Shown here in pieces: positions 1 to 6,459 of a stretch of 9,716 nucleotides of DNA. Under the pieces are notes generated by a model, which saw only the letters and a list, made by a program, of their open reading frames with translations, had not been told where the DNA came from and did not search any database. The stretch spans positions 1-9,716 of the forward strand of contig CAYXVB010000139.1 of assembly GCA_964467785.1 (NCBI GenBank), read 5' to 3'. Position numbers and translations under genes: made by a program. Source of the DNA: CAYXVB01 sp964467785. GTDB taxonomy: Bacteria; Bdellovibrionota; UBA1018. Numbering within the stretch: position 1 is the stretch's first letter; each line of letters opens with the position of its first letter.

Positions 1-112
1 CACCGGCCACCCGCGCAAACAACTCATCAGGCGACTCGATCGACCGGCCTTCTGCATCCTTCCAGAGATAGCGTTTTTCCAGTACCAGTTTCGCGTTATC
101 CGTCAGCTTCAT
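1..112 (-). CDS. nrdJ: Class II (B12-dependent) ribonucleotide reductase, N-terminal 37 residues
   Basis: This is the start of a minus-strand gene whose remainder lies beyond the left edge. The ATG is at 112-110 and the frame stays open to position 1. The peptide begins MKLTDNAKLVLEKRYLWKD and continues with a segment ending ESPDELFARVAG. This is the typical N-terminus of adenosylcobalamin-dependent ribonucleotide reductases, which reduce ribonucleotides to deoxyribonucleotides in the cytoplasm and need no oxygen. A weak purine-rich ribosome site, GGGGCGAG, sits at 126-119, six bases before the ATG. The gene follows dnaA on the same strand with 116 bp between them, so replication initiation and dNTP supply may be co-expressed. 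Only the extreme N-terminus is visible. No catalytic cysteine or glycyl/cobalamin-site residues can be checked, so the family call rests on N-terminal similarity recalled from the family. Confidence 0.72.
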   Translation of the reverse strand, partial: MKLTDNAKLVLEKRYLWKDAEGRSIESPDELFARVAG

Positions 113-228
113 AAAATGCTCGCCCCATTCTAGCATGGATGGGGCCAGCACGCGATTTCACGGAATCCGGATGTCACTTCGGACTCAACAAATTCACAGC
201 TTGCGAAAAATACCGAAAACCTAATGGT

Positions 229-1644
229 TCAAAGTAAGTTCTGAATCGCTTCGACAGCTTCCCGAATTTCCGGGTTGGTCTCGGCCATACTGTCAATTTT
301 CTTACAAGCATGCATGACCGTGGTGTGGTCCTTGTCGCCAAAATAACGCCCGATTTCCTTGAAACCCAGGCCTGAGTATTTGCGAACCAGATGCATGGCG
401 ATCTGACGAGGCAACGCGACCTGACGCGCACGCGACGATGCTTTTAAATCAGCGATCTTCAGATGATAGTGCTTCGCAACTGCATTTTGGATCGCATCAA
501 CCGTATAGTGGGCGCCCTCTTCAAGGGTAGCTACACGAAGCTCCTGCTTTGCCATTTCCAGCGAGATTTCCGCACCTGTAAGAGAAGCCTGAAGCTGAAG
601 CTTAACAAGCACTCCTTCAAGTTCTCGAACATTTGACTTGATATAGGAGGCCAGGAAAGTGGCAACGTCATCAGGGAGGTAAATGTCCTCGCGCTCCGCC
701 TTGGACTTGAGAATCGCGATACGCGTTTCGATTTCCGGCGGCGTGATATCAACCACAAGGCCGCATTCAAACCGGGTCCGAATGCGTTCCTCGAGTCCGT
801 CGATATCCTTTGGCCGACGATCACAAGTGACAACGATCTGACGCTTTGACTGATACAAAGCGTTAAAAGTATGGAAGAACTCCTCTTCGCTAGTCGTCTT
901 ACCGGCAATGAACTGAATATCGTCGATCAAAATGAGATCAAAACTATCCCGGTACTTGGCGCGAAACTGACTCATCCTGCGGTGCTGTACGGATTCGATG
1001 AGCTCATTGACGAACTTCTCTGCCGAAAGATACGCAACCCGTGCATTAGGACGTCGCGCGAGCAAATGGTTCCCGATAGCATGCAGAAGATGGGTTTTGC
1101 CGAGACCCGGAGAACTGTAGATATAAAGTGGATTATATTGTCGAGCGGGATGTTCAGCCACCGCAACGGCCGAAGCATGGGCGAACTGGTTGCTCGAGCC
1201 CACAACAAAGGTATCAAAGGTATATTGAGGATCGAGATTGTTTTCACCGACAGGGCGGCTACCGGTCGAGATAACAACACCGGAGCCAACCGGGCTGCTT
1301 GCGGGCACAAGTGGCTCTGATGCTAGCTCAAAATCAGGAGTCAGCACTTCCTCGTTGGCCCTTTCACGAGCCTGAATGACCACTTCACATTCACTACCGG
1401 AAACCTGACTGAACGCGTCCTGCAGCTGTTTAAGAAAACGGTCACGAATCCAGTCCGCAGAAAAGTCATTGGTCGTCGCCAAGCGAATTCGAAAGACATT
1501 GTCCTTCATCTCGGTCGAGACGAGTTCCAGAGGCTGAATCCAAGCCTGCAGCTGGTTCGGCACGATCGTCTGTTCCAGGATTTGATATGCAGCACGCCAA
1601 ATTTCGGGCCACTGAGATGTATCGCTGTTCAAGTGGGTTCTCAT
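229..1644 (-). CDS. dnaA: Chromosomal replication initiator protein DnaA
   Basis: DnaA is the AAA+ ATPase that binds DnaA boxes, opens oriC and loads the replicative helicase. With the ATG at 1644 it has 471 residues, the usual size. Domain I (about 11-90) begins with the WxxxxxxL...F/WIxPL pattern. A poorly conserved linker runs from about 91 to 138. The AAA+ core (about 141-355) has Walker A SSPGLGKT at 177-184, Walker B LILIDDIQF at 237-245, sensor I VVTCDRRP at 271-278, the box VII arginine stretch EERIRTRF at 285-292, and sensor II with R340 in SNVRELEG. The C-terminal helix-turn-helix carries the DnaA signature DHTTV at 439-443. The first Walker A glycine is Ser177. A GTG at 1725 would add 27 residues, but it lies upstream of the candidate promoter and has no family counterpart, so the 1644 ATG is preferred despite lacking a Shine-Dalgarno. 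The neighbours are nrdJ downstream and divergent rpmH upstream; dnaN is absent. Confidence 0.97.
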   Translation of the reverse strand: MRTHLNSDTSQWPEIWRAAYQILEQTIVPNQLQAWIQPLELVSTEMKDNVFRIRLATTNDFSADWIRDRFLKQLQDAFSQVSGSECEVVIQARERANEEVLTPDFELASEPLVPASSPVGSGVVISTGSRPVGENNLDPQYTFDTFVVGSSNQFAHASAVAVAEHPARQYNPLYIYSSPGLGKTHLLHAIGNHLLARRPNARVAYLSAEKFVNELIESVQHRRMSQFRAKYRDSFDLILIDDIQFIAGKTTSEEEFFHTFNALYQSKRQIVVTCDRRPKDIDGLEERIRTRFECGLVVDITPPEIETRIAILKSKAEREDIYLPDDVATFLASYIKSNVRELEGVLVKLQLQASLTGAEISLEMAKQELRVATLEEGAHYTVDAIQNAVAKHYHLKIADLKASSRARQVALPRQIAMHLVRKYSGLGFKEIGRYFGDKDHTTVMHACKKIDSMAETNPEIREAVEAIQNLL

Positions 1645-1669
1645 ATTTAAGACTAACCGTGAGCCGAAT

Positions 1670-1698
1670 GGGATAGCACGAGGTCTGGACCTTGACAA
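1670..1698 (-). promoter_or_regulatory. Candidate sigma70-type promoter of dnaA
   Basis: On the minus strand a -35-like TTGTCA (1698-1693) is followed after 17 bases by TATCCC (1675-1670). A TG one base upstream of the latter gives an extended -10 (TGCTAT). Transcription would start near 1663, about 19 nt before the dnaA ATG at 1644. The -10 matches only three of six consensus positions, so this is a candidate. It supports the 1644 ATG because the alternative GTG at 1725 would not be transcribed from it. Confidence 0.35.
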
Positions 1699-1718
1699 TC
1701 CGACTCTGGTCCGATAAT
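1692..1718 (+). promoter_or_regulatory. Candidate sigma70-type promoter of the rpmH operon
   Basis: A perfect -35 hexamer TTGACA at 1692-1697 is followed by GATAAT at 1713-1718, which is five of six to the consensus -10. The spacing is 15 bp, shorter than the preferred 17. Transcription would begin near 1725, leaving a leader of about 27 nt before the rpmH ATG at 1752, with a GGAG ribosome site at 1739-1742. The position, directly upstream of a ribosomal protein gene and in an otherwise empty region, supports the call. Activity is inferred. Confidence 0.5.
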
Positions 1719-1751
1719 CGTTCACAACTCAATTCACTGGAGCTTTGCATT

Positions 1752-1901
1752 ATGAAGAGGACTTTTCAGCCTAGCCGTACCAAGCGTCGCAAGAGACACG
1801 GATTCCGTCAGCGGATGAAAACCGCTAACGGAAAGCAGGTGCTGGCCCGCCGCCGCGCCAAGGGCCGCAAGCGCCTGACCGTCTCGGTCGCCGCTAAGTA
1901 A
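1752..1901 (+). CDS. rpmH: 50S ribosomal protein L34
   Basis: L34 is a small, very basic protein of the large ribosomal subunit. The 49-residue product starts MKRTFQPSRTKRRKRHGFR and continues with RMKTANGKQVLARRRAKGR, which is the classic L34 sequence over its whole length and only slightly longer than the common 44-46 residues because of a tail ending in SVAAK. The ATG at 1752 is preceded by GGAG (1739-1742) at nine bases. It is the first gene of the plus-strand cluster and is divergent from dnaA, the arrangement common near the chromosomal origin. An upstream TTG in the same frame at 1692 overlaps the -35 element and is not a start. Confidence 0.98.
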   Translation: MKRTFQPSRTKRRKRHGFRQRMKTANGKQVLARRRAKGRKRLTVSVAAK

Positions 1902-1939
1902 GCTTTACGGCTACGCCATCAGCTAAACAATCTCACTCG

Positions 1940-2275
1940 CTGAGCTATCAGCACCGGCTCCACTATCCGCGGGAGTACAGGCGCTTCTTTGATCAAAGCG
2001 AGGTGTTTCGTCTTTCGGAATGCGTGATTTTTCGCATTAAGAATGACCGGGGACACTTTCGTCTTGGAATCACTATGAAGGCGCGTGGAACCTCGATCGA
2101 GCGCAATCGGATCAAACGGCAAATCCGAGAGTGCGTACGGAGTCTGGCGGAGCACCTGGGGTCGTGCGACTACAATGTTGTCGTCCCTGGCTCAAAGAAG
2201 CTCACCCGAGTATACGCAGAGCGCCTGGCGCGCTGCCTGCGAGCAGAGCTGCCCCATGCTCTCCGTCGTCATTAA
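1940..2275 (+). CDS. rnpA: Ribonuclease P protein component, with a non-standard or uncertain start
   Basis: RnpA is the protein subunit that assists RNase P RNA in maturing the 5' ends of tRNAs. The conserved part is clear. GHFRLGIT is the family's GHPRLGIT-type strand, and ERNRIKRQIRE is the RNR signature helix. YNVVVPG is the following beta strand. The family's N-terminal helix also appears in this frame before the first legal start, as HRLHYPREYRRFF. The frame is open from 1898, but no ATG, GTG or TTG occurs in it until GTG 2003, which would give 90 residues and delete that helix. The only near-cognate codon at the right place is CTG 1940, giving 111 residues, close to the usual 110-125. 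That start is used here as the best guess, with no visible Shine-Dalgarno. The gene sits between rpmH and yidD, as normal, and its 3' end overlaps yidD by 20 nt. The identity is firm and the start is not. Confidence 0.9.
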   Translation: MSYQHRLHYPREYRRFFDQSEVFRLSECVIFRIKNDRGHFRLGITMKARGTSIERNRIKRQIRECVRSLAEHLGSCDYNVVVPGSKKLTRVYAERLARCLRAELPHALRRH

Positions 2276-2498
2276 AGTAGCGAGCGCGATCTACCGCTGG
2301 TTCATCTCGCCGACGATTCATTTGATCGCCGGTTCCGGAATGGGGTGTCGATTTGAACCGACGTGTAGCGCCTACGCAGTAGAGGCCCTTCATTCACACG
2401 GGCTGGTGGATGGGGCCTGCTTTGCGCTCAAGCGAATCCTGCGCTGTAACCCGTGGGGAGGGTCGGGATACGACCCCGTGCCTCCATCCCAGCGATGA
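2256..2498 (+). CDS. yidD: Membrane protein insertion efficiency factor YidD
   Basis: YidD is a small membrane-associated protein, encoded next to YidC in most bacteria, that assists insertion of inner-membrane proteins. The 80-residue product starts at ATG 2256, inside the end of rnpA. It has a hydrophobic/amphipathic N-terminus (SVVIKVASAIYRWFISP), then the family block CRFEPTCSAYAVEAL, and the second block RCNPWGGSGYDPVP near the C-terminus. Both cysteine-containing motifs are intact. The length fits the usual 70-90 residues. The frame extends upstream to 2085, but that stretch lies wholly within rnpA and shows no family similarity. The 20-nt overlap with rnpA suggests translational coupling. 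An 87-bp gap follows before yidC. Confidence 0.96.
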   Translation: MLSVVIKVASAIYRWFISPTIHLIAGSGMGCRFEPTCSAYAVEALHSHGLVDGACFALKRILRCNPWGGSGYDPVPPSQR

Positions 2499-2569
2499 AA
2501 TAGCTGTGTCATTCTCGCTTTCTTGTGATTGTTGACTTGTGGTAACGGATGACGACTCTGTCCGAAATT

Positions 2570-2575
2570 GGAGGT
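2570..2575 (+). promoter_or_regulatory. Strong ribosome binding site fixing the yidC start
   Basis: GGAGGT lies ten bases before ATG 2586. It decides between this ATG and the in-frame TTG at 2568, which overlaps the site itself. It is one of the best Shine-Dalgarno sequences in the window. Confidence 0.75.
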
Positions 2576-2585
2576 AATTCCGAAC

Positions 2586-4187
2586 ATGGATCGTAAGACC
2601 CTGATCGCAATCATTCTTTGCATGGGTATTTTTCTGGGCTGGCAAAAATATTATATTGAGCCCCGCCTACCGAAAACCTCCGAAACTCCCTCGCAGACTC
2701 AAACAACCGCTGCCGCTCCGGCCGCGAACAGCGCTGGAGTTCCTACGACGATCGGGACTGGCGCCACAACTGCATCCATGCAGCCTGCCGCCACACAACC
2801 GGCCCGTCCAGCCAAAACCGAAACCATCGCAGCTCCCACGGGCGACGCAATCCTAGGTGACGGCGCCTATCTACTGAAGAGCTGGAAGCTCAAAGAATAT
2901 CGTGAAGCGCTCGCGCCCGAAGCGGCTTCTGTCACCCTTCAAACAGTTACGCATGCGGATGGAGAGGTCGATCTCGCATTTGATGATCGCGCCTTTGCTT
3001 ACCTGAGCGCTGTCCAGGGAACGCTGAGTCGCACCGCTCAGGGCGGAGTGCTCTGGTCATATGAAGATGCCAATATCAAGCTGACCCGCGAAGTTATGCC
3101 TGTTGCCGGACAGCCCTATCTGGATGTCCGGATCAATGCAGATTTCAAGACCAAAAAACCACAATATGCCTTCGTTTCCGTATCGAACAAACATGTCGAC
3201 AAGGATCATGAAGAACAAGACCGCATTTTGAGCTATTGGACTAATGACGCCATTGAACGCGTCCATGTCAAAGATCCGGGCGCCCTGAAGCAGATCCCGA
3301 CCACGGTCAAGTATATTGCGACTTCGAGCCGCTATTTCATGCTCGCTCTCGTATCGCAATCGCCAATCGAAGCCAAAGGCCTCGTGCAGCCGACCAACGA
3401 TGGCGCTCGCGTCAGCCTTGTCTACCCTATTGGTACAAACTCACTGTCCATTCCGATGCGAATGTATTTCGGCCCAAAGGTGCTTGATTCTCTCCGCGCC
3501 GTGGATCCTAAGCTGGCCCATGTCGTCGATTTGGGATGGTTCGAAGTCATTGCACTTCCGATCCTTGACCTCATGAAGTGGCTCTACCATTGGGTCAAGA
3601 ATTATGGCGTAGCCATTATTATTCTAACGATTATCCTCAAGCTCGTCACCTTCCCGCTCACCTATAAGAGCATGAAGAGCATGAAGGAAATGGCGCGGTT
3701 ACAGCCGCAGCTCCAAAAGTTGCGTGAGAGGCATGCTGACGACAAGGAGGCGCTGAATCGCGAAATGCTGACTCTGATGCGCAGCCATGGCTACAACCCG
3801 CTCGCCGGATGCCTGCCAATCCTCATCCAGATGCCTGTATTTTTCGCGCTCTACCGCGTACTTTACAGCTCGATCGAGCTTTACCAGGCTCCTTTCGCAC
3901 TTTGGATCAAGGACCTTTCGGCTCCTGATCATTTCTACGTTTTCCCCATTCTGCTGTCGATTACGATGTACATCCAGCAGAAGCTGACGCCAAACACCGC
4001 GACCGATCCGGTGCAAGCTAAAATGATCCAATTCATGCCGCTGATTTTCGGCGCGTTTATGCTGACGCTGCCGTCAGGTCTCACCGTCTATATGTTGACG
4101 AATGCCTTAGCGAGCATCATCCAGCAGATCATTCTGAACAAGAAGTTGGATATGGGCCATGCCCCGGGCAAAGTCGCCAGGGCGTGA
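2586..4187 (+). CDS. yidC: Membrane protein insertase YidC
   Basis: YidC inserts and folds inner-membrane proteins, alone or with SecYEG. The 533-residue product is the long Gram-negative form. A first transmembrane segment lies at about 4-20 (IAIILCMGIFLG). An Ala/Thr/Pro-rich linker spans about 33-86. A periplasmic beta domain spans about 87-310. The conserved insertase core follows, with membrane segments near 318-337, 342-360, 405-429, 450-463 and 482-517. Core landmarks include FPLTYKSMKSM (356-366), NPLAGCLPILIQMPVFFALY (404-423) and LPSGLTVYMLTN (495-506). The groove position that is Arg366 in E. coli appears to be Lys352 here, a conservative change seen in other YidCs. The start is set by GGAGGT at 2570-2575. 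The gene follows yidD, and its last 29 nt overlap the mnmE start. Confidence 0.97.
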   Translation: MDRKTLIAIILCMGIFLGWQKYYIEPRLPKTSETPSQTQTTAAAPAANSAGVPTTIGTGATTASMQPAATQPARPAKTETIAAPTGDAILGDGAYLLKSWKLKEYREALAPEAASVTLQTVTHADGEVDLAFDDRAFAYLSAVQGTLSRTAQGGVLWSYEDANIKLTREVMPVAGQPYLDVRINADFKTKKPQYAFVSVSNKHVDKDHEEQDRILSYWTNDAIERVHVKDPGALKQIPTTVKYIATSSRYFMLALVSQSPIEAKGLVQPTNDGARVSLVYPIGTNSLSIPMRMYFGPKVLDSLRAVDPKLAHVVDLGWFEVIALPILDLMKWLYHWVKNYGVAIIILTIILKLVTFPLTYKSMKSMKEMARLQPQLQKLRERHADDKEALNREMLTLMRSHGYNPLAGCLPILIQMPVFFALYRVLYSSIELYQAPFALWIKDLSAPDHFYVFPILLSITMYIQQKLTPNTATDPVQAKMIQFMPLIFGAFMLTLPSGLTVYMLTNALASIIQQIILNKKLDMGHAPGKVARA

Positions 4188-5580
4188 TCAATCTGGTTAT
4201 CTGACCGAAGAGACGATCGCCGCCATTGCGACGCCCACGGGTGGCGCAGTGGCGATGATTCGGATCAGCGGAAATGAGGCATTCGGCGCGCTCAAGGCGC
4301 TGACTGGCCGCGATTATGCTCTATTTCCGCCGCGAGAACTCCGAAGGGCGGCGCTGATCAATCCCGACGATGGGGTGCTACTTGATGAAGCAATGGTGGT
4401 GCGCTTTGTCGCCCCGTATAGCTACACGGGCGAGGACACCGTTGAGATTCATATTCACGGTAGTCCTTTTGTAGCGCAAAGCGTGCTCGAGACGCTGGCT
4501 GCGCTCGGAGTCCGGCAAGCACTCCCGGGGGAGTTCAGTTTTCGGGCCGTCAGAAACGGTAAGATGAGCATCACTCAGGCTCAAGCCGTGGCCGACCTCA
4601 TCGAATCAAGCAACGAGAACGCGCGACAACTTGCCCTAGAAAAACTGTCCGGAACCCAGAACACGCTCATTGCCGGCATTGCGTCCGATCTTCGTCAGCT
4701 CTCCATGTTGGGGGAAGTGGGAATTGATTTTTCAGACCAGGATGTCGAGGAAGTCAGTCTTCCTTCATTGAGAAAGCGGGCAATAAGGACGATCGAACGG
4801 CTGCGACAATTGGAGGCTAGCTACGCCCGCGGCTCGAGGATCCAGGATGGGGTCGGCGTTGTTTTTCTAGGCCTTCCTAACGCGGGAAAGTCCAGCTTCT
4901 TCAACGCCCTTTTGGGCGAAGACCGCTCAATCGTCTCCGAGATCGCCGGAACAACACGAGATGTAGTTCGGGAACACCTGACTTTAAAGGGGTCGCGTCT
5001 GTCTGTAACTTTGCGGCTTGAGGACACTGCCGGCCTCCGTCACGCCATAGATAGCGTTGAGAAGATGGGCATTGAACGGACTGAGAGGGCCGCACGGAAC
5101 GCGGACGCACTTCTATTTCTCGTGGACGCAACATCCGAGGTCGATAAGGCGCTCGAACAATGGAACAGACTCGGCGCACCCAAATCTAAGACTCTGGGAA
5201 TTCTGACCAAATGCGACTTAGCCACCCCGGAACAGCTCTTGAAGATCCGAGCGACATGTTCCGCGTTTGGAATTACCACCTGGGTGGAAACCTCTTCATT
5301 AACCCTAAATGGCATTCAAGAGGCCATCGAAGCCATCGTCGAACATTGCTCCCATTGGGTCGTCCGAGAACAGGGCGAAGTCGTACTGACACGACTGGAT
5401 CAGCTTCAAGCCGTAAAGGCATCGCTTACACATCTGGCGCGGGCCGAAGCGGCATCGGAAATCGATCTTTTTGCCTCCGATATTCGCCAGGGACTCCACG
5501 CACTTGCACCACTAATTGGGGACACTACGGCCGACGATATTTTAGGGCAAATCTTCACCAGTTTTTGTATAGGTAAGTGA
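4159..5580 (+). CDS. mnmE: tRNA uridine-5-carboxymethylaminomethyl modification GTPase MnmE
   Basis: MnmE, with MnmG, modifies the wobble uridine of certain tRNAs using a tetrahydrofolate-derived one-carbon unit. The 473-residue product has the folate-binding N-terminal domain (about 18-135), a helical domain, and an inserted G domain (about 230-395). The G motifs are G1 GLPNAGKS (238-245), G2 GTTRD (264-268), G3 DTAG (289-292), and G4 TKCD (350-353) in place of the usual NKxD. The essential C-terminal FCIGK is intact, with Cys470. The ATG at 4159 lies inside yidC and gives about 13 residues more than typical before TEETIAAIATP. The family-like start would be CTG 4201, and no other ATG, GTG or TTG intervenes. 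The N-terminal loop reads TPTGGAVAMIRISG, apparently one residue shorter than the common form. MnmG is not in the window. Confidence 0.96.
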   Translation: MPRAKSPGRDQSGYLTEETIAAIATPTGGAVAMIRISGNEAFGALKALTGRDYALFPPRELRRAALINPDDGVLLDEAMVVRFVAPYSYTGEDTVEIHIHGSPFVAQSVLETLAALGVRQALPGEFSFRAVRNGKMSITQAQAVADLIESSNENARQLALEKLSGTQNTLIAGIASDLRQLSMLGEVGIDFSDQDVEEVSLPSLRKRAIRTIERLRQLEASYARGSRIQDGVGVVFLGLPNAGKSSFFNALLGEDRSIVSEIAGTTRDVVREHLTLKGSRLSVTLRLEDTAGLRHAIDSVEKMGIERTERAARNADALLFLVDATSEVDKALEQWNRLGAPKSKTLGILTKCDLATPEQLLKIRATCSAFGITTWVETSSLTLNGIQEAIEAIVEHCSHWVVREQGEVVLTRLDQLQAVKASLTHLARAEAASEIDLFASDIRQGLHALAPLIGDTTADDILGQIFTSFCIGK

Positions 5581-5601
5581 TTCAAACGGGGAGACAGACA
5601 G

Positions 5602-6459
5602 ATGACCAACATTCAACGCTTGGGTGTGCTCGGTTCGGGACAGATGGGCGGCGGTATTGCGCAGACCGCGGCGCAATCCGGTTACCAGGTCTTCCTGGCG
5701 GACCAAAACCGTGAAGCTGCCGAAAAGGGCAAAGCCAAGATCGCCGGACAGCTAAAGAAACTAGTCGAGAAGGGCAAGATCGCGGAGAGCGAAATGCAAA
5801 GAGTTCTCGACGCAATCCACGTCGTCGATGGCATCAAGGGTCTGGTCGAAGCGCAATTTGTTGTCGAAGCAGTTTCTGAGAATCCTGCGCTCAAATTCGA
5901 GCTATTTCGCGAACTCGATTCTGCTTGCGCGCCGGGGACGATTTTAGCAACCAATACCTCGTCGATCAGCATCACTACGATCGCCGCGCAGACTAAGCGC
6001 CCTCACCTCGTGGCCGGAATTCACTTCATGAATCCAGTCCCGATCATGAAGCTGGTGGAGGGTATCCGAGGCATTCAAACTTCCGACGAGACGTTCGCCG
6101 CCGTTCGCGCAGTCGCAGAAAAGATGGGTAAAACGTTTGTCGTCGCACGTGACATGCCTGGATTCGCGGTCAACCGAATTCTCATGCCGATGATCAACGA
6201 AGCCGTTTATGCTTTACACGAAGGCATTGCCTCCAATGAGGACATCGACACCGCAATGAAGCTTGGGACCAATCAACCCATGGGTCCGCTCACTCTTGCC
6301 GATTTCATCGGACTTGATACCTGCCTGGCCATCATGGAAGTCCTTCATAACGGCCTGGGTGACACCAAGTACCGGCCCTGCCCGCTTCTCCGTCAGTATG
6401 TCGCTGCGGGCTGGCTTGGCAAGAAATCCGGTCGAGGATTCTACAAATATGACATTTGA
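5602..6459 (+). CDS. hbd: 3-hydroxybutyryl-CoA (3-hydroxyacyl-CoA) dehydrogenase
   Basis: This enzyme interconverts 3-hydroxyacyl-CoA and 3-oxoacyl-CoA using NAD(H), in the cytoplasm. The 285 residues match the stand-alone, single-function family. The Rossmann loop is GSGQMGGGIA (11-20). Asp34 at the end of the second strand suggests NAD over NADP. The catalytic set is visible as Ser120 in NTSS, His141 in GIHFMNPVP, Glu153 in MKLVE and Asn191 in FAVNRILMP. The C-terminal domain ends in the family block GWLGKKSGRGFYKYD. The start at ATG 5602 has GGGGAG (5588-5593) eight bases before it. The gap to mnmE is only 21 bp and shows no terminator, so the gene could be read through from the translation operon. 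It overlaps the next gene by 11 nt. Short-chain (C4) specificity is inferred from family resemblance and the neighbours. Confidence 0.93.
   Translation: MTNIQRLGVLGSGQMGGGIAQTAAQSGYQVFLADQNREAAEKGKAKIAGQLKKLVEKGKIAESEMQRVLDAIHVVDGIKGLVEAQFVVEAVSENPALKFELFRELDSACAPGTILATNTSSISITTIAAQTKRPHLVAGIHFMNPVPIMKLVEGIRGIQTSDETFAAVRAVAEKMGKTFVVARDMPGFAVNRILMPMINEAVYALHEGIASNEDIDTAMKLGTNQPMGPLTLADFIGLDTCLAIMEVLHNGLGDTKYRPCPLLRQYVAAGWLGKKSGRGFYKYDI

Noticed and set aside
131..140. TAGAAT with extended TG on the minus strand as an nrdJ promoter
   Set aside because: It has no -35 partner, and the implied transcript would start inside or after the ribosome site, leaving almost no leader.
163..186. Hairpin GAATCCG/CGGACTC between dnaA and nrdJ as a terminator
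   Set aside because: The stem is only 7 bp including a G-T pair, and no T-run follows on either strand, so termination is not supported.
871..1320. 149-codon plus-strand open frame opposite dnaA
   Set aside because: It lies entirely antisense to the conserved AAA+ core of dnaA, and its translation shows no recognisable domain. It is a coding shadow.
1645..1725. 27-residue N-terminal extension of DnaA from GTG 1725
   Set aside because: It is Arg-rich with no DnaA counterpart, has no ribosome site, and lies upstream of the candidate dnaA promoter.
2532..2537. TTGACT as the -35 of a separate yidC promoter
   Set aside because: No acceptable -10 hexamer is found 15-19 bp downstream, so a promoter is not supported.
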